Shown here: in pieces, positions 1 through 8,401 of the stretch | How positions within the stretch are numbered: position 1 is the stretch's first letter | Layout of the letters: each line of letters opens with the position of its first letter | Origin: Gallionella sp. | Lineage (GTDB): Bacteria > Pseudomonadota > Gammaproteobacteria > Burkholderiales > Gallionellaceae | Direction: 5' to 3' | NCBI GenBank assembly: GCA_030645775.1 | Contig: JAUSLX010000267.1 | Coordinates: 1-35,697 of the forward strand | DNA length: 35,697 nt | The notes under the pieces: model-generated | What the model was told of the DNA's origin: nothing | The model's input: the letters and a program-made list of their open reading frames with translations, nothing else | The model's database searches: none | Translations under genes and position numbers: made by a program

Positions 1-1105
1 CAAATACTTTGTGCGGATCATGGCCGCCGCGATTCAGGCGCCAGATTTCGTCATCCGACATGTCGGAGACCATTTCCAGCAATTCGGGATATTTGCCGAA
101 AAAATGTTCACGTACATACGCGCCATCTTTCGATTTGTAGGTCTGGTATTCGCCGTCCACCACTTCCTGCATGCGTTTTTGCAGCAGGCCGTTTTTGTCC
201 TTGGCGAACAGGCGATCCCACTTGCCGCCCCAGATGATCTTGATGACGTTCCATCCGGCACCACGGAATACGCCTTCGAGTTCCTGAATGATTTTGCCGT
301 TGCCGCGCACCGGACCGTCCAGGCGTTGCAAATTGCAGTTCACCACAAAGATTAAATTGTCGAGCTTCTCGCGCCCGGCCATGGAAATGGCACCCAGCGA
401 TTCCGGTTCATCCGTCTCGCCGTCACCCAGATAAGCCCATACTTTGCGGCCATCGGTTTCTACCAGGCCGCGATGTTGTAAATAGCGCATGAAACGCGCC
501 TGATAAATCGCCATCAGCGGGCCCAGGCCCATCGATACGGTGGGGAACTGCCAGAAGTCCGGCATCAGCCAGGGATGCGGGTAGGAGGACAGGCCGTCCT
601 TGCCTGTTTCCTGGCGGAATTTGTACATCTGCTCTTCGCTGATACGACCTTCGAGGTAGGCGCGGGCGTAAACGCCGGGGGATGAGTGACCCTGAAAATA
701 CACCAGATCGCCGCCGTGCGTTTCGGTCTTGCCGTGGAAGAAATGATTGAACGCCACGTCATACAGCGTTGCGGCAGATGCGAAGCTGGCGATATGGCCG
801 CCCAGTTCGGACGAGTCGCGATTGGCATTGAGCACCAGCGCCATTGCATTCCAGCGCATCAGTGCACGAATGCGGTGTTCCATTTCGCGGTCGCCGGTCG
901 AACGTTCTTCGTCTCCCAGCGCGATGCTGTTGCAATATGGGGTGGTTGCACTGAATGGCACGCCTGCACCTGAGCTGCGCGCCTTGTCTATCAATTGACC
1001 CAGCAGAAAATGGGCGCGTTCCGCGCCTTCATTTTTCAGTACCGATTCGAGTGCGTCCAGCCACTCCCGGGTTTCCTGTGGGTCATAATCAGGTAAGTTC
1101 GCCAT
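1..1105 (-). CDS. aceE: pyruvate dehydrogenase E1 component, homodimeric type (N-terminal part; runs off the window edge)
   Basis: Reverse-strand translation from ATG at 1105: MANLPDYDPQETREWLDALESVLKNEGAERAHFLLGQLIDKARSSG...YLGDGETDEPESLGAISMAGREKLDNLIFVVNCNLQRLDGPVRGNGKIIQELE...; AceE-type thiamine diphosphate motif GDGETDEPES. Not in ORF track because it is truncated. Confidence 0.96.
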   Translation of the reverse strand, partial: MANLPDYDPQETREWLDALESVLKNEGAERAHFLLGQLIDKARSSGAGVPFSATTPYCNSIALGDEERSTGDREMEHRIRALMRWNAMALVLNANRDSSELGGHIASFASAATLYDVAFNHFFHGKTETHGGDLVYFQGHSSPGVYARAYLEGRISEEQMYKFRQETGKDGLSSYPHPWLMPDFWQFPTVSMGLGPLMAIYQARFMRYLQHRGLVETDGRKVWAYLGDGETDEPESLGAISMAGREKLDNLIFVVNCNLQRLDGPVRGNGKIIQELEGVFRGAGWNVIKIIWGGKWDRLFAKDKNGLLQKRMQEVVDGEYQTYKSKDGAYVREHFFGKYPELLEMVSDMSDDEIWRLNRGGHDPHKVF

Positions 1106-1138
1106 CTTTTCACTTTCTCACTAAAATTATTCTTGTCG

Positions 1139-1196
1139 GAAACACCTTCGTCCGTCATGACGGCTTACGCCGAATGACGGAACTTACGTGTTCCCT
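1139..1196. repeat. long imperfect palindrome (REP/terminator-like) between fau and aceE
   Basis: GGAAACAC..TTCGTCCGTCAT-GACGGCTTACGCCGA-ATGACGGAACTTACGTGTTCC; inner arms CCGTCAT/ATGACGG and CGGC/GCCG. Confidence 0.6.
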
Positions 1197-1786
1197 GTTA
1201 CTGAACAGTCTATCGTTTCTGCCTCGGTGACTATCCATGCAGTTTTGATATCTGTCTCTTCCTGTGGAATCTGCGCCACAATTTGCAGCCCGAACGCGGC
1301 GCAAACCAGCGTCGGGCGATGCGTCATTTGCGCCAGCAGTTTATCGTAATAACCACCGCCGTAACCCAGTCGCGCGCCATCCCGGCTAAACGCGACGCCG
1401 GGCAACAGGGCGAATTCTACCTCATTTATGTCATTGAGCCGTTTGCAGCATTCGACCACCGGTTCGCGTATCTTCCATAATCCCGCCGCCAACTGACTTT
1501 CAGGGTCATCGACCCAATACAAATCAAGCTGATTGGTATGGTGATTTACCTTGGGCAGAAGCAGTCGTTTGCCATCGGTCAACACCTGTTTTACCCACAA
1601 ATCGCTGGCAAATTCGCTGCCGAAATTCATATAGCCCAGCACAATCCCGGCTTGTTGGTACTCCGGCAGTTGCAACAGGCGTTCGGTGATCGTAACGTTA
1701 TACGCAGTGCGAGTCTCCTGCAAAAGCTGCTCACGCGCGGCGAGGATACTTTTCCTGATCTGCTGTTTTTCTGATGCAAGCGTCAT
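1184..1786 (-). CDS. fau: 5-formyltetrahydrofolate cyclo-ligase
   Basis: 200 aa; LLPGVAFSRDGARLGYGGGYYDKLLA motif typical of the family. Confidence 0.93.
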   Translation of the reverse strand: MTLASEKQQIRKSILAAREQLLQETRTAYNVTITERLLQLPEYQQAGIVLGYMNFGSEFASDLWVKQVLTDGKRLLLPKVNHHTNQLDLYWVDDPESQLAAGLWKIREPVVECCKRLNDINEVEFALLPGVAFSRDGARLGYGGGYYDKLLAQMTHRPTLVCAAFGLQIVAQIPQEETDIKTAWIVTEAETIDCSVTGNT

Positions 1787-1798
1787 CTTATCCAGCCT

Positions 1799-1927
1799 CT
1801 ACGCCTTGCCGTCCGGTGCTTCTAGTTTCAACCCGTGGCAAAATGTCACGGGTTGCTCACTCTTGGCGCTCAGTCGCTCTGCTTCCTCAAATTCCAACCG
1901 TGCTTCCGGCGAGAAAATAACCCGCAT
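1799..1927 (-). pseudogene. truncated RelE/ParE-family toxin remnant (42 codons)
   Basis: MRVIFSPEARLEFEEAERLSAKSEQPVTFCHGLKLEAPDGKA*; the first ~18 residues match the usual N-terminus of ParE-like toxins, then the frame diverges and stops. ATGA overlap with the upstream antitoxin. Confidence 0.65.
1829..1855. repeat. 9-bp-stem hairpin inside the toxin remnant
   Basis: CAACCCGTG-GCAAAATGT-CACGGGTTG, perfect inverted repeat. Confidence 0.7.
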
Positions 1928-2133
1928 CAGAAATCCCCGAAAATTTCTTCGGCAGGAATGCCTTGCACTTTCCCTGTCCGGTATGCGGCCAAACGGCGCG
2001 CAGCTTCTTCCTGCCAGATGCGACCAATTTTTGGGTCAGGCCGATCAAGGCTATGCAAAATCTGATCGACCAACTCGAATCGGTCTGCCGGATCAAGTTT
2101 TAATGCCAGTGCGGCAATTTCCTGTGCGCCCAT
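1927..2133 (-). CDS. addiction-module antitoxin component (TIGR02574-like)
   Basis: MGAQEIAALALKLDPADRFELVDQILHSLDRPDPKIGRIWQEEAARRLAAYRTGKVQGIPAEEIFGDF; resembles the putative addiction module component family that precedes ParE toxins. Confidence 0.8.
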   Translation of the reverse strand: MGAQEIAALALKLDPADRFELVDQILHSLDRPDPKIGRIWQEEAARRLAAYRTGKVQGIPAEEIFGDF

Positions 2134-2158
2134 TTCAGTCTCCTCGTGATAGATGGTT

Positions 2159-3673
2159 TTATCCAAGAAACAGCCGGTACGCCGGGTTGTCGCTTTCGTC
2201 GTAGTAGGGATAACCCAGGGTGTCGAGAAATTCGGTAAATACCTGTTTGTCGTGATCCGGCACCTGCATGCCGACCAGTACGCGGCCATAATCCGCGCCG
2301 TGGTTGCGGTAGTGAAACAGGCTGATGTTCCAGCTGTGATTCATTTTGTTGAGAAATTGCATCAGCGCGCCGGGGCGCTCAGGGAATTCAAAGCGGAACA
2401 GGATCTCGTCTTTGGCTTCCGGCGCATGGCCGCCGACCAGATGGCGCAGGTGCAATTTGGCCATTTCGTTGTCGCTCAAGTCCAGTGTGGGCAGGTGGTG
2501 GCTTTGCAATTTTTCTACCAGTTCGCCGGATTCCGCCTGATCGCGCACCTGGATGCCGAGAAAGACCTGTGCGGCTTTCGGGTCGGCAAAACGGTAGTTG
2601 AATTCGGTAATGTTGCGGCGCCCCAGCAAGGCGCAGAATTTGCGGAAACTACCGGGCGTCTCGGGTATGGTTACCGCTAGTATGGATTCGCGCTTTTCGC
2701 CGATGTCGGCACGTTCTGCGACAAAACGCAAGCGGTCAAAATTCATGTTTGCGCCGCTGGCGACGGCAACCAGTGTCTCGCCATCGAGTTGCTCACGTTC
2801 CGCATACAGTTTGGCTCCGGCAATAGACAGCGCCCCCGCCGGTTCGAGGACGGAACGGGTATCTTCAAAGACATCCTTGAGCGCAGCGCAAACGGCATCG
2901 GTGTCCACCAGGATGATCTCGTCTACCAGTTTGCGGCACAGGCGCAGTGTTTCGACACCGACCTGCTTGACGGCCACGCCGTCGGCGAACAGCCCGACAT
3001 GGTCGAGCGTGATGCGTTTTTTGGCCTTGAGGGAGCGATGCATGGCATCCGAATCAACCGGTTGTACGCCGATGATTCTGATCTCGGGACGCAATGCCTT
3101 GACATAGGCGGCGACACCGGAAATCAGACCGCCCCCGCCGATTGCACAGAATATGGCATGGATAGGCTGGCTGCGCTGCCGCAAAATTTCCATGCCTATG
3201 GTTCCCTGTCCGGCAATAACATCAGGATCGTCGTAGGGATGGACGAAAGTCATGCCGTTCTGTTGTTCAAGTTCCAGCGCGTGAGCATAGGCGTCGGAGT
3301 AGGAATCGCCAAACAATACCACTTTCGCACCCCGTCCGGACACGGCCTGAATCTTGATTTGCGGCGTGGTGGTGGGCATCACGATAACAGCCTTGCAGCC
3401 GAGCTTGAGCGCGGACAGCGCCACGCCTTGCGCGTGATTTCCCGCCGAGGCGGCGATGACGCCGCGCTTCAATTGCTCAGGTGTGAGCTGCGCCATCTTG
3501 TTGTACGCGCCGCGCAGCTTGAACGAGAATACCGGCTGCATGTCCTCGCGTTTGAGCAGGATGGTATTGCCGGTGCGAGCCGATAAGTTCGGCGCGACTT
3601 CCAGCGGGGTTTCAATCGCCACGTCATAGACGCGGGCGTTAAGGATGCGTTTCAGATAACCATTCATATTCAT
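2159..3673 (-). CDS. ilvA: threonine ammonia-lyase, biosynthetic
   Basis: 504 aa; PLP motif SFKLRGAYNKM, GGGGLISG, two C-terminal ACT-like regions. Confidence 0.96.
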   Translation of the reverse strand: MNMNGYLKRILNARVYDVAIETPLEVAPNLSARTGNTILLKREDMQPVFSFKLRGAYNKMAQLTPEQLKRGVIAASAGNHAQGVALSALKLGCKAVIVMPTTTPQIKIQAVSGRGAKVVLFGDSYSDAYAHALELEQQNGMTFVHPYDDPDVIAGQGTIGMEILRQRSQPIHAIFCAIGGGGLISGVAAYVKALRPEIRIIGVQPVDSDAMHRSLKAKKRITLDHVGLFADGVAVKQVGVETLRLCRKLVDEIILVDTDAVCAALKDVFEDTRSVLEPAGALSIAGAKLYAEREQLDGETLVAVASGANMNFDRLRFVAERADIGEKRESILAVTIPETPGSFRKFCALLGRRNITEFNYRFADPKAAQVFLGIQVRDQAESGELVEKLQSHHLPTLDLSDNEMAKLHLRHLVGGHAPEAKDEILFRFEFPERPGALMQFLNKMNHSWNISLFHYRNHGADYGRVLVGMQVPDHDKQVFTEFLDTLGYPYYDESDNPAYRLFLG

Positions 3674-3754
3674 TTACCTTTCAGCTGCGCAGATTAGCAT
3701 AAAAGCATGCTTTATCTCTTGCGACACCGAGTAAAATCGGTTCAAATGCTACGC

Positions 3755-4138
3755 ATGGAAAAAAATGAACAGCAGGGTTTTATCATACAAACGCAGGTGA
3801 AATATCTGGTCGATCAGTCCGATGAAGCAGCCGATCGTTTTGTATTCGCCTACACCATCAGCATCACCAATCTCGGCATACAGGCTGCCAAACTCATCAG
3901 TCGCCACTGGGTTATCACCGATGCGTTTAACCACGTACAGGAAGTGCGCGGTCAGGGCGTGGTAGGTGAGCAACCGCTGTTGCAGCCCAAACAGAGCTTT
4001 GAATATACCAGCGGTACGGTGCTCGCCACTCAGGTGGGTACAATGCGCGGCAGTTATCAGATGCAGGGTGCGGATGGCGCAGATTTTGAAGTCGATATTC
4101 CGGAATTTGTGTTGAGCGTGCCGCGTGTCCTTCATTAA
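3755..4138 (+). CDS. apaG: ApaG domain protein
   Basis: VFAYTISITNLG...LISRHWVITDAFNHVQEVRGQGVVGEQPLLQPKQSFEYTSG typical of ApaG; ORF extends to 3707 but the MEKNEQQ start is more likely. Confidence 0.93.
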   Translation: MEKNEQQGFIIQTQVKYLVDQSDEAADRFVFAYTISITNLGIQAAKLISRHWVITDAFNHVQEVRGQGVVGEQPLLQPKQSFEYTSGTVLATQVGTMRGSYQMQGADGADFEVDIPEFVLSVPRVLH

Positions 4139-4151
4139 GGTTTTATCAGAC

Positions 4152-5357
4152 ATGCGTATCGGAACCGCACTGGCGCCGCTGCTTTTTCTGGCTGCCTGCG
4201 CTACGCCACCCGCACCCCGTGTATGCCCCACTCCCCAGGTATGCCCTGTTCCGGCAGCATGCGTTGTGCCGCCTGCTGCTGTGGCGCCGCCCGTGGTAAC
4301 CCCCGCAGCTCCGTTTGCGGTCAGCAAGTGGGAAATGTTGCCGGACTGGCAGAAGATGAATTTGCAGCCGAGTTGGGTGGCTTTTCTGCAAAGTTGCCGC
4401 GCCTTGAAGAACAAGCCGGACTGGCAGTCGGTTTGCGCACGTGCCGATGCGCTGGTTCAGCCGGATAACGAGGCGTTGCGGCTGTTCTTTGAGGATGCGT
4501 TTACCCCTTATCAGGTGTTCAATCCCGATGGCTCTTCGCAGGGGCTGATTACCGGTTACTACGAACCCCGTTTGTCGGGTAGCCGCGTCAGGACAGCGCG
4601 TTTCAAATATCCGCTGTACGCCGCGCCGGATGACATGCTGACGATAGATTTGAGCGAAGTTTATCCTCAGCTGAAAGATATGCGTTTGCGCGGACGGCTG
4701 GAAGGGAGGCGCATCCTGCCCTATTTCAGTCGGGGCGAAATTGATGAAGGCAAAGGCGCGCTGCGCGGGCGTGAATTATTCTGGGTGGAAAATGCGGTCG
4801 AATTGTTCTTTCTGCAAATCCAGGGTTCCGGTCGTATCGAATTGGCAGATGGCGCGCTGGTTAAAGTCGGTTATGCCGATCAGAATGGCCATCCCTATAT
4901 TTCCATCGGCAAAAAGTTGATCGAAATGGGCGAACTCAAAATTGAGCAAGCCTCGATGCAGGGTATCAAACACTGGGCGGAGCAAAACCCTGCCAAGTTG
5001 ACCGCGCTGCTTGAGCATAATCCCAGTTATGTGTTTTTCCGTGAATTGCCCGAAGGCTTGTCTGCCCCGTTAGGCGCACTCGGTGTGCCGCTCACCAATC
5101 AATACAGCATCGCGATTGATCCGCGCACCATTCCGCTGGGCGCGCCGGTATTTCTGTCCACCACTTACCCGAACACGGCAGAACCGCTGAACCGGTTGAT
5201 GCTGGCGCAGGATACGGGCGGTGCGATCAGAGGCGCGGTGCGTGCGGATTTCTTCTGGGGTTTTGGTGATCAGGCCGGCGCTCAGGCGGGACGCATGAAG
5301 CAAAGCGGCCAGATGTGGGTGTTGTTCCCCAAAGGCGCAGAACCTGCGCTCAATTGA
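4152..5357 (+). CDS. mltA: membrane-bound lytic murein transglycosylase A (lipoprotein)
   Basis: Signal with lipobox LAAC; GLITGYYEP, IQGSGRIEL, AQDTGGAIRGAVRADFFWGFG motifs of MltA/3D domain. Confidence 0.93.
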   Translation: MRIGTALAPLLFLAACATPPAPRVCPTPQVCPVPAACVVPPAAVAPPVVTPAAPFAVSKWEMLPDWQKMNLQPSWVAFLQSCRALKNKPDWQSVCARADALVQPDNEALRLFFEDAFTPYQVFNPDGSSQGLITGYYEPRLSGSRVRTARFKYPLYAAPDDMLTIDLSEVYPQLKDMRLRGRLEGRRILPYFSRGEIDEGKGALRGRELFWVENAVELFFLQIQGSGRIELADGALVKVGYADQNGHPYISIGKKLIEMGELKIEQASMQGIKHWAEQNPAKLTALLEHNPSYVFFRELPEGLSAPLGALGVPLTNQYSIAIDPRTIPLGAPVFLSTTYPNTAEPLNRLMLAQDTGGAIRGAVRADFFWGFGDQAGAQAGRMKQSGQMWVLFPKGAEPALN

Positions 5358-5361
5358 ACCG

Positions 5362-6306
5362 CTAAACGATGTGCTCGTAGTCGTATCCGCGCTGTTTGGC
5401 TTGTTGCAGTGCGCTGTCGGCCAGTTTAAGCAGGCCCGGTGCGGTGGTGTCGCGCAGCGGTATCAGGCTGGTGCAGCCTATGCAAATCGTTACCACGCCG
5501 TCCGGTGAATCGTGATGCGGGATGTTCAGGGCGCGTATCTGGTTACGCAGCTTGCTTACATGCAGCTGCAGACCTCCGGGGCTGTCGCCCATTGATACGA
5601 CGGCAAACTCGTCATTTTCATAGCGCGCGACACAGTCCGAGGCGCGCGAAAACGATTTGGCGATGCACTCACCGACCATGCGTAAGCAGGTATCTCCCGC
5701 CGGACGCCCATAGCGCGCATTGAAACGTCCGAACTGATCCAGGTCTATCACCAGTACCGACAGCAGGCTGTGCGTGCGTTGTGCGGTTTTCAGCATGTGA
5801 TCCAGCTGCTCATCAAAGTGCTGGCGGTTGCTCAGTCCGACCAGCGGGTCGGTATGGGCCTGCCTGTCGTATTGCCGATTCAGTAAATCCAGATGGGACT
5901 GACGCAGGTGTTGCTCGGTCAGGGTGCGCTCGGTCACATCTTTCTGGATGCCGATGAAGTGGGTGAGCTCGCCTTGCTCGTTGCGCAGCGCAGAAATGCT
6001 CAGTTCATTCCAGAACAGAGCGCCGCCCTTGCGGTAGTTGCGCAGCGTGACTATGCAATTCCTGCCCTGATGCAAGGCTTCGCGCAGTATGGCGATGTCG
6101 GGCTGTTCAGTGTCTGCGCCCTGGAGAAAGCGGCAGCTCTTGCCGAGCAATTCGGCCGCCGGATAGCCGGACAGCCGCTCAAACCCCGCATTGACATAAA
6201 TCAGCGGGAAATCCTTTTTTCGCGCATCCGCGATAGTGATGCCGTCGTGCGATTGATCGACAGCCTGGGCGAGCAAGTCGCGTGTGATCTCGGGCGAGGC
6301 GTTCAC
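5362..6306 (-). CDS. LOV (PAS)-GGDEF protein with degenerate ENDEF signature
   Basis: LOV-type motifs GKSCRFLQG, NYRKGGALFWNEL, THFIGIQKDVTER; then DLDQFGRFNARYGRPAGDTCLR and RASD-CVARY-ENDEF. Confidence 0.9.
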   Translation of the reverse strand: MNASPEITRDLLAQAVDQSHDGITIADARKKDFPLIYVNAGFERLSGYPAAELLGKSCRFLQGADTEQPDIAILREALHQGRNCIVTLRNYRKGGALFWNELSISALRNEQGELTHFIGIQKDVTERTLTEQHLRQSHLDLLNRQYDRQAHTDPLVGLSNRQHFDEQLDHMLKTAQRTHSLLSVLVIDLDQFGRFNARYGRPAGDTCLRMVGECIAKSFSRASDCVARYENDEFAVVSMGDSPGGLQLHVSKLRNQIRALNIPHHDSPDGVVTICIGCTSLIPLRDTTAPGLLKLADSALQQAKQRGYDYEHIV

Positions 6307-6408
6307 GCTGATCCCTCCAGATTCAGACGGTCGGCGTGAAGCACGTCCCGAAGAGCGCAGTCAGCCGTTTCACCCGGATGGGGTGTGCATGGGGCAGTGC
6401 AAACAAGA

Positions 6409-7113
6409 CTACCGACCATGTTCGTCCAGATGTTTTTCCAGTTGTTCGGCAGGCAGGTAGCCGGGGACTTGTGTGCCATCGGAGAAAATCAGGTTGGGTG
6501 TGCCGTTTACCCGCAGTTTCTTGCCCGTTGCCACCACCTTGTCGGTAGGCGTATTGCAGGAAGCGCTGGCTGGTTTGATCCCTTTGAGCATCAGATCGTC
6601 CCATACCTTGACCGGGTCTTTTGCGCAGTGCACATTGCGTACGATTTCATCTGATCCTTGAAAAATCGGGTACATGAACATATACAGCGTGACATGGTTG
6701 ATTTTGGAAATTTCCTTTTCCAGCTTCTTGCAGTAGCCGCAATTGGGGTCGGTGAAATAGGCCATTTTGCGCTGCCCGTTGCCCTTCACTTTTTTGATGG
6801 CAAGGTCCAGCGGCAGTTTATTGAACTCGATGGCAAATAATTTGTTGCGGCGTTGTTCGGTGAGGTCGGTGCGGCTCTTGATTTCGACGATGCTGCCATC
6901 GAACAGGTATAGACCCTGCTCATCGGTGTATAGCAACTGTTCGCCAATCACGACTTCATAGAGTCCTGAGTAAGGCGTTTTGACGACATGTTCAAGTTTG
7001 CCGATGCCGGGAAACTTGCTTTGCAGGGACTGGCGGATTTCAGTCTCGCCTGCATGGGCGGCGGAGAAGCCGAGGAACAGAAACAGGGCGACAATTTTTT
7101 TAGACAAAGTCAT
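6409..7113 (-). CDS. dsbC: DsbC-type periplasmic thiol:disulfide interchange protein
   Basis: Signal peptide, FTDPNCGYCKKLEKEI CXXC motif, VNGTPNLIFSDGTQVPGYLP. Confidence 0.92.
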   Translation of the reverse strand: MTLSKKIVALFLFLGFSAAHAGETEIRQSLQSKFPGIGKLEHVVKTPYSGLYEVVIGEQLLYTDEQGLYLFDGSIVEIKSRTDLTEQRRNKLFAIEFNKLPLDLAIKKVKGNGQRKMAYFTDPNCGYCKKLEKEISKINHVTLYMFMYPIFQGSDEIVRNVHCAKDPVKVWDDLMLKGIKPASASCNTPTDKVVATGKKLRVNGTPNLIFSDGTQVPGYLPAEQLEKHLDEHGR

Positions 7114-7141
7114 TTCATTTACTTTCGTGATATTTCGGTGG

Positions 7142-8326
7142 TTAGTTGAGGGCGTGTTGCATGAGTAGTTTTTTTAGTGGAACGATGTGATTCGTGATGT
7201 CCAGGCCGAGATTACGCAGGGTGCGTAACATTGGATCGTCGTTGCAGAACAGCTTCTTCAGGCCATAGGTAGTAGCCTGCATGGTGTGGATATCTTCGCG
7301 GCGTTTACGGTCATAGCGGCGCAGTAGTTGCGCATCGCCGCAATCGCTGCATCCGCCGCGATTGATCAGCAGTTCCGCCAGTTGGCGCGCATCGCGGAAT
7401 CCGGTGTTCACGCCCTGCCCGGCCAGCGGGTGCATGTTGTGCGCGGCATCGCCTATCAAGGCCACACGCGGCGCGCTGATTTGCGGCAGGGTGAGCAGTC
7501 GCAGCGGAAACGCGGCGGGCGGCGTGACAAGCTGCAGTTTGCCCAGCATGTTTTGTGATGCGGCAGCGACCTGTGAGCAGAGTGCTTCGGGCGACATTGC
7601 CAGCAACGCAGCAGATTTTTCAGGGCTGACTGACCACACCATGGAAACGCGCAGGCCGGGCAGCGGCAGCAGGGCAAGAATGCCATCCTCCTGAAACCAT
7701 TGGTGGGCGATGCCGCGATGCGGCAGCGCGCAGTTGAAATTGGCAACCACGCCATGTTGCTGATAGTCCACCGGCGCGGCAGAGATGCCCGCCTGATTGC
7801 GTACCCAGGAGTTGCGCCCGTCGGCGCCGACGATTAGCCTTGCGCTCAACGTCTGCCCGTCTTCCAGCGTGAGTTCGGCAGATTCTTCGGCTATCGAGAG
7901 TGCCTTGCAGCGTGCCGGATGGAAAAATTTCAGATTATCCTGAACCTGCAACACCCGCCACAGCGCGTGTTGCAGCGCACGATTTTCCAGTATGCAGGCC
8001 AGTTCTGGCACCCCCATCTGATAGGCGGAAAACTCCAGCTTAGAGTTCGTGTCGCCGAATACGCGCATTTCTTCCACAGGCGCAACGCGTGTTGGGTCAA
8101 GTTTTGCCCAGGCGCCGGATTGTTCGAGGAAACGGCGGCTGCCGGGACTGATTGCATAAATGCGGCTGTCCCAGCTGTTGACTGACGTCGGATCGCCGAG
8201 TTCAGGCGGGGAACCGGCTTCCACCAGCGCCAGCGACAGCCCGCTGTCTTTTAGCGCGGCGGCCAGGCTGGCACCCACCAGGCCGCCGCCGATAATCACA
8301 ACGTCGTATTGCATCGAGGTTTTCAT
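7142..8326 (-). CDS. UbiH/UbiF/VisC-family FAD-dependent ubiquinone biosynthesis hydroxylase
   Basis: YDVVIIGGGLVGASLAAAL, VGADGRNSWVR, ALIGDAAHNMHPLAGQGVNTGFRDA. Confidence 0.92.
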   Translation of the reverse strand: MKTSMQYDVVIIGGGLVGASLAAALKDSGLSLALVEAGSPPELGDPTSVNSWDSRIYAISPGSRRFLEQSGAWAKLDPTRVAPVEEMRVFGDTNSKLEFSAYQMGVPELACILENRALQHALWRVLQVQDNLKFFHPARCKALSIAEESAELTLEDGQTLSARLIVGADGRNSWVRNQAGISAAPVDYQQHGVVANFNCALPHRGIAHQWFQEDGILALLPLPGLRVSMVWSVSPEKSAALLAMSPEALCSQVAAASQNMLGKLQLVTPPAAFPLRLLTLPQISAPRVALIGDAAHNMHPLAGQGVNTGFRDARQLAELLINRGGCSDCGDAQLLRRYDRKRREDIHTMQATTYGLKKLFCNDDPMLRTLRNLGLDITNHIVPLKKLLMQHALN

Positions 8327-8347
8327 AGGGCTTAATCATAGCGATAT

Positions 8348-8376
8348 TTTCCATGCCTGTCCGCATGCTTTATAAT
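8348..8376 (+). promoter_or_regulatory. candidate sigma70 promoter for dusB-fis
   Basis: Perfect -10 TATAAT (8371-8376), 17 bp from a weak -35 TTTCCA (8348-8353). Confidence 0.45.
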
Positions 8377-8401
8377 CCGCAACCCTATCTGAAAGTTAGC
8401 C

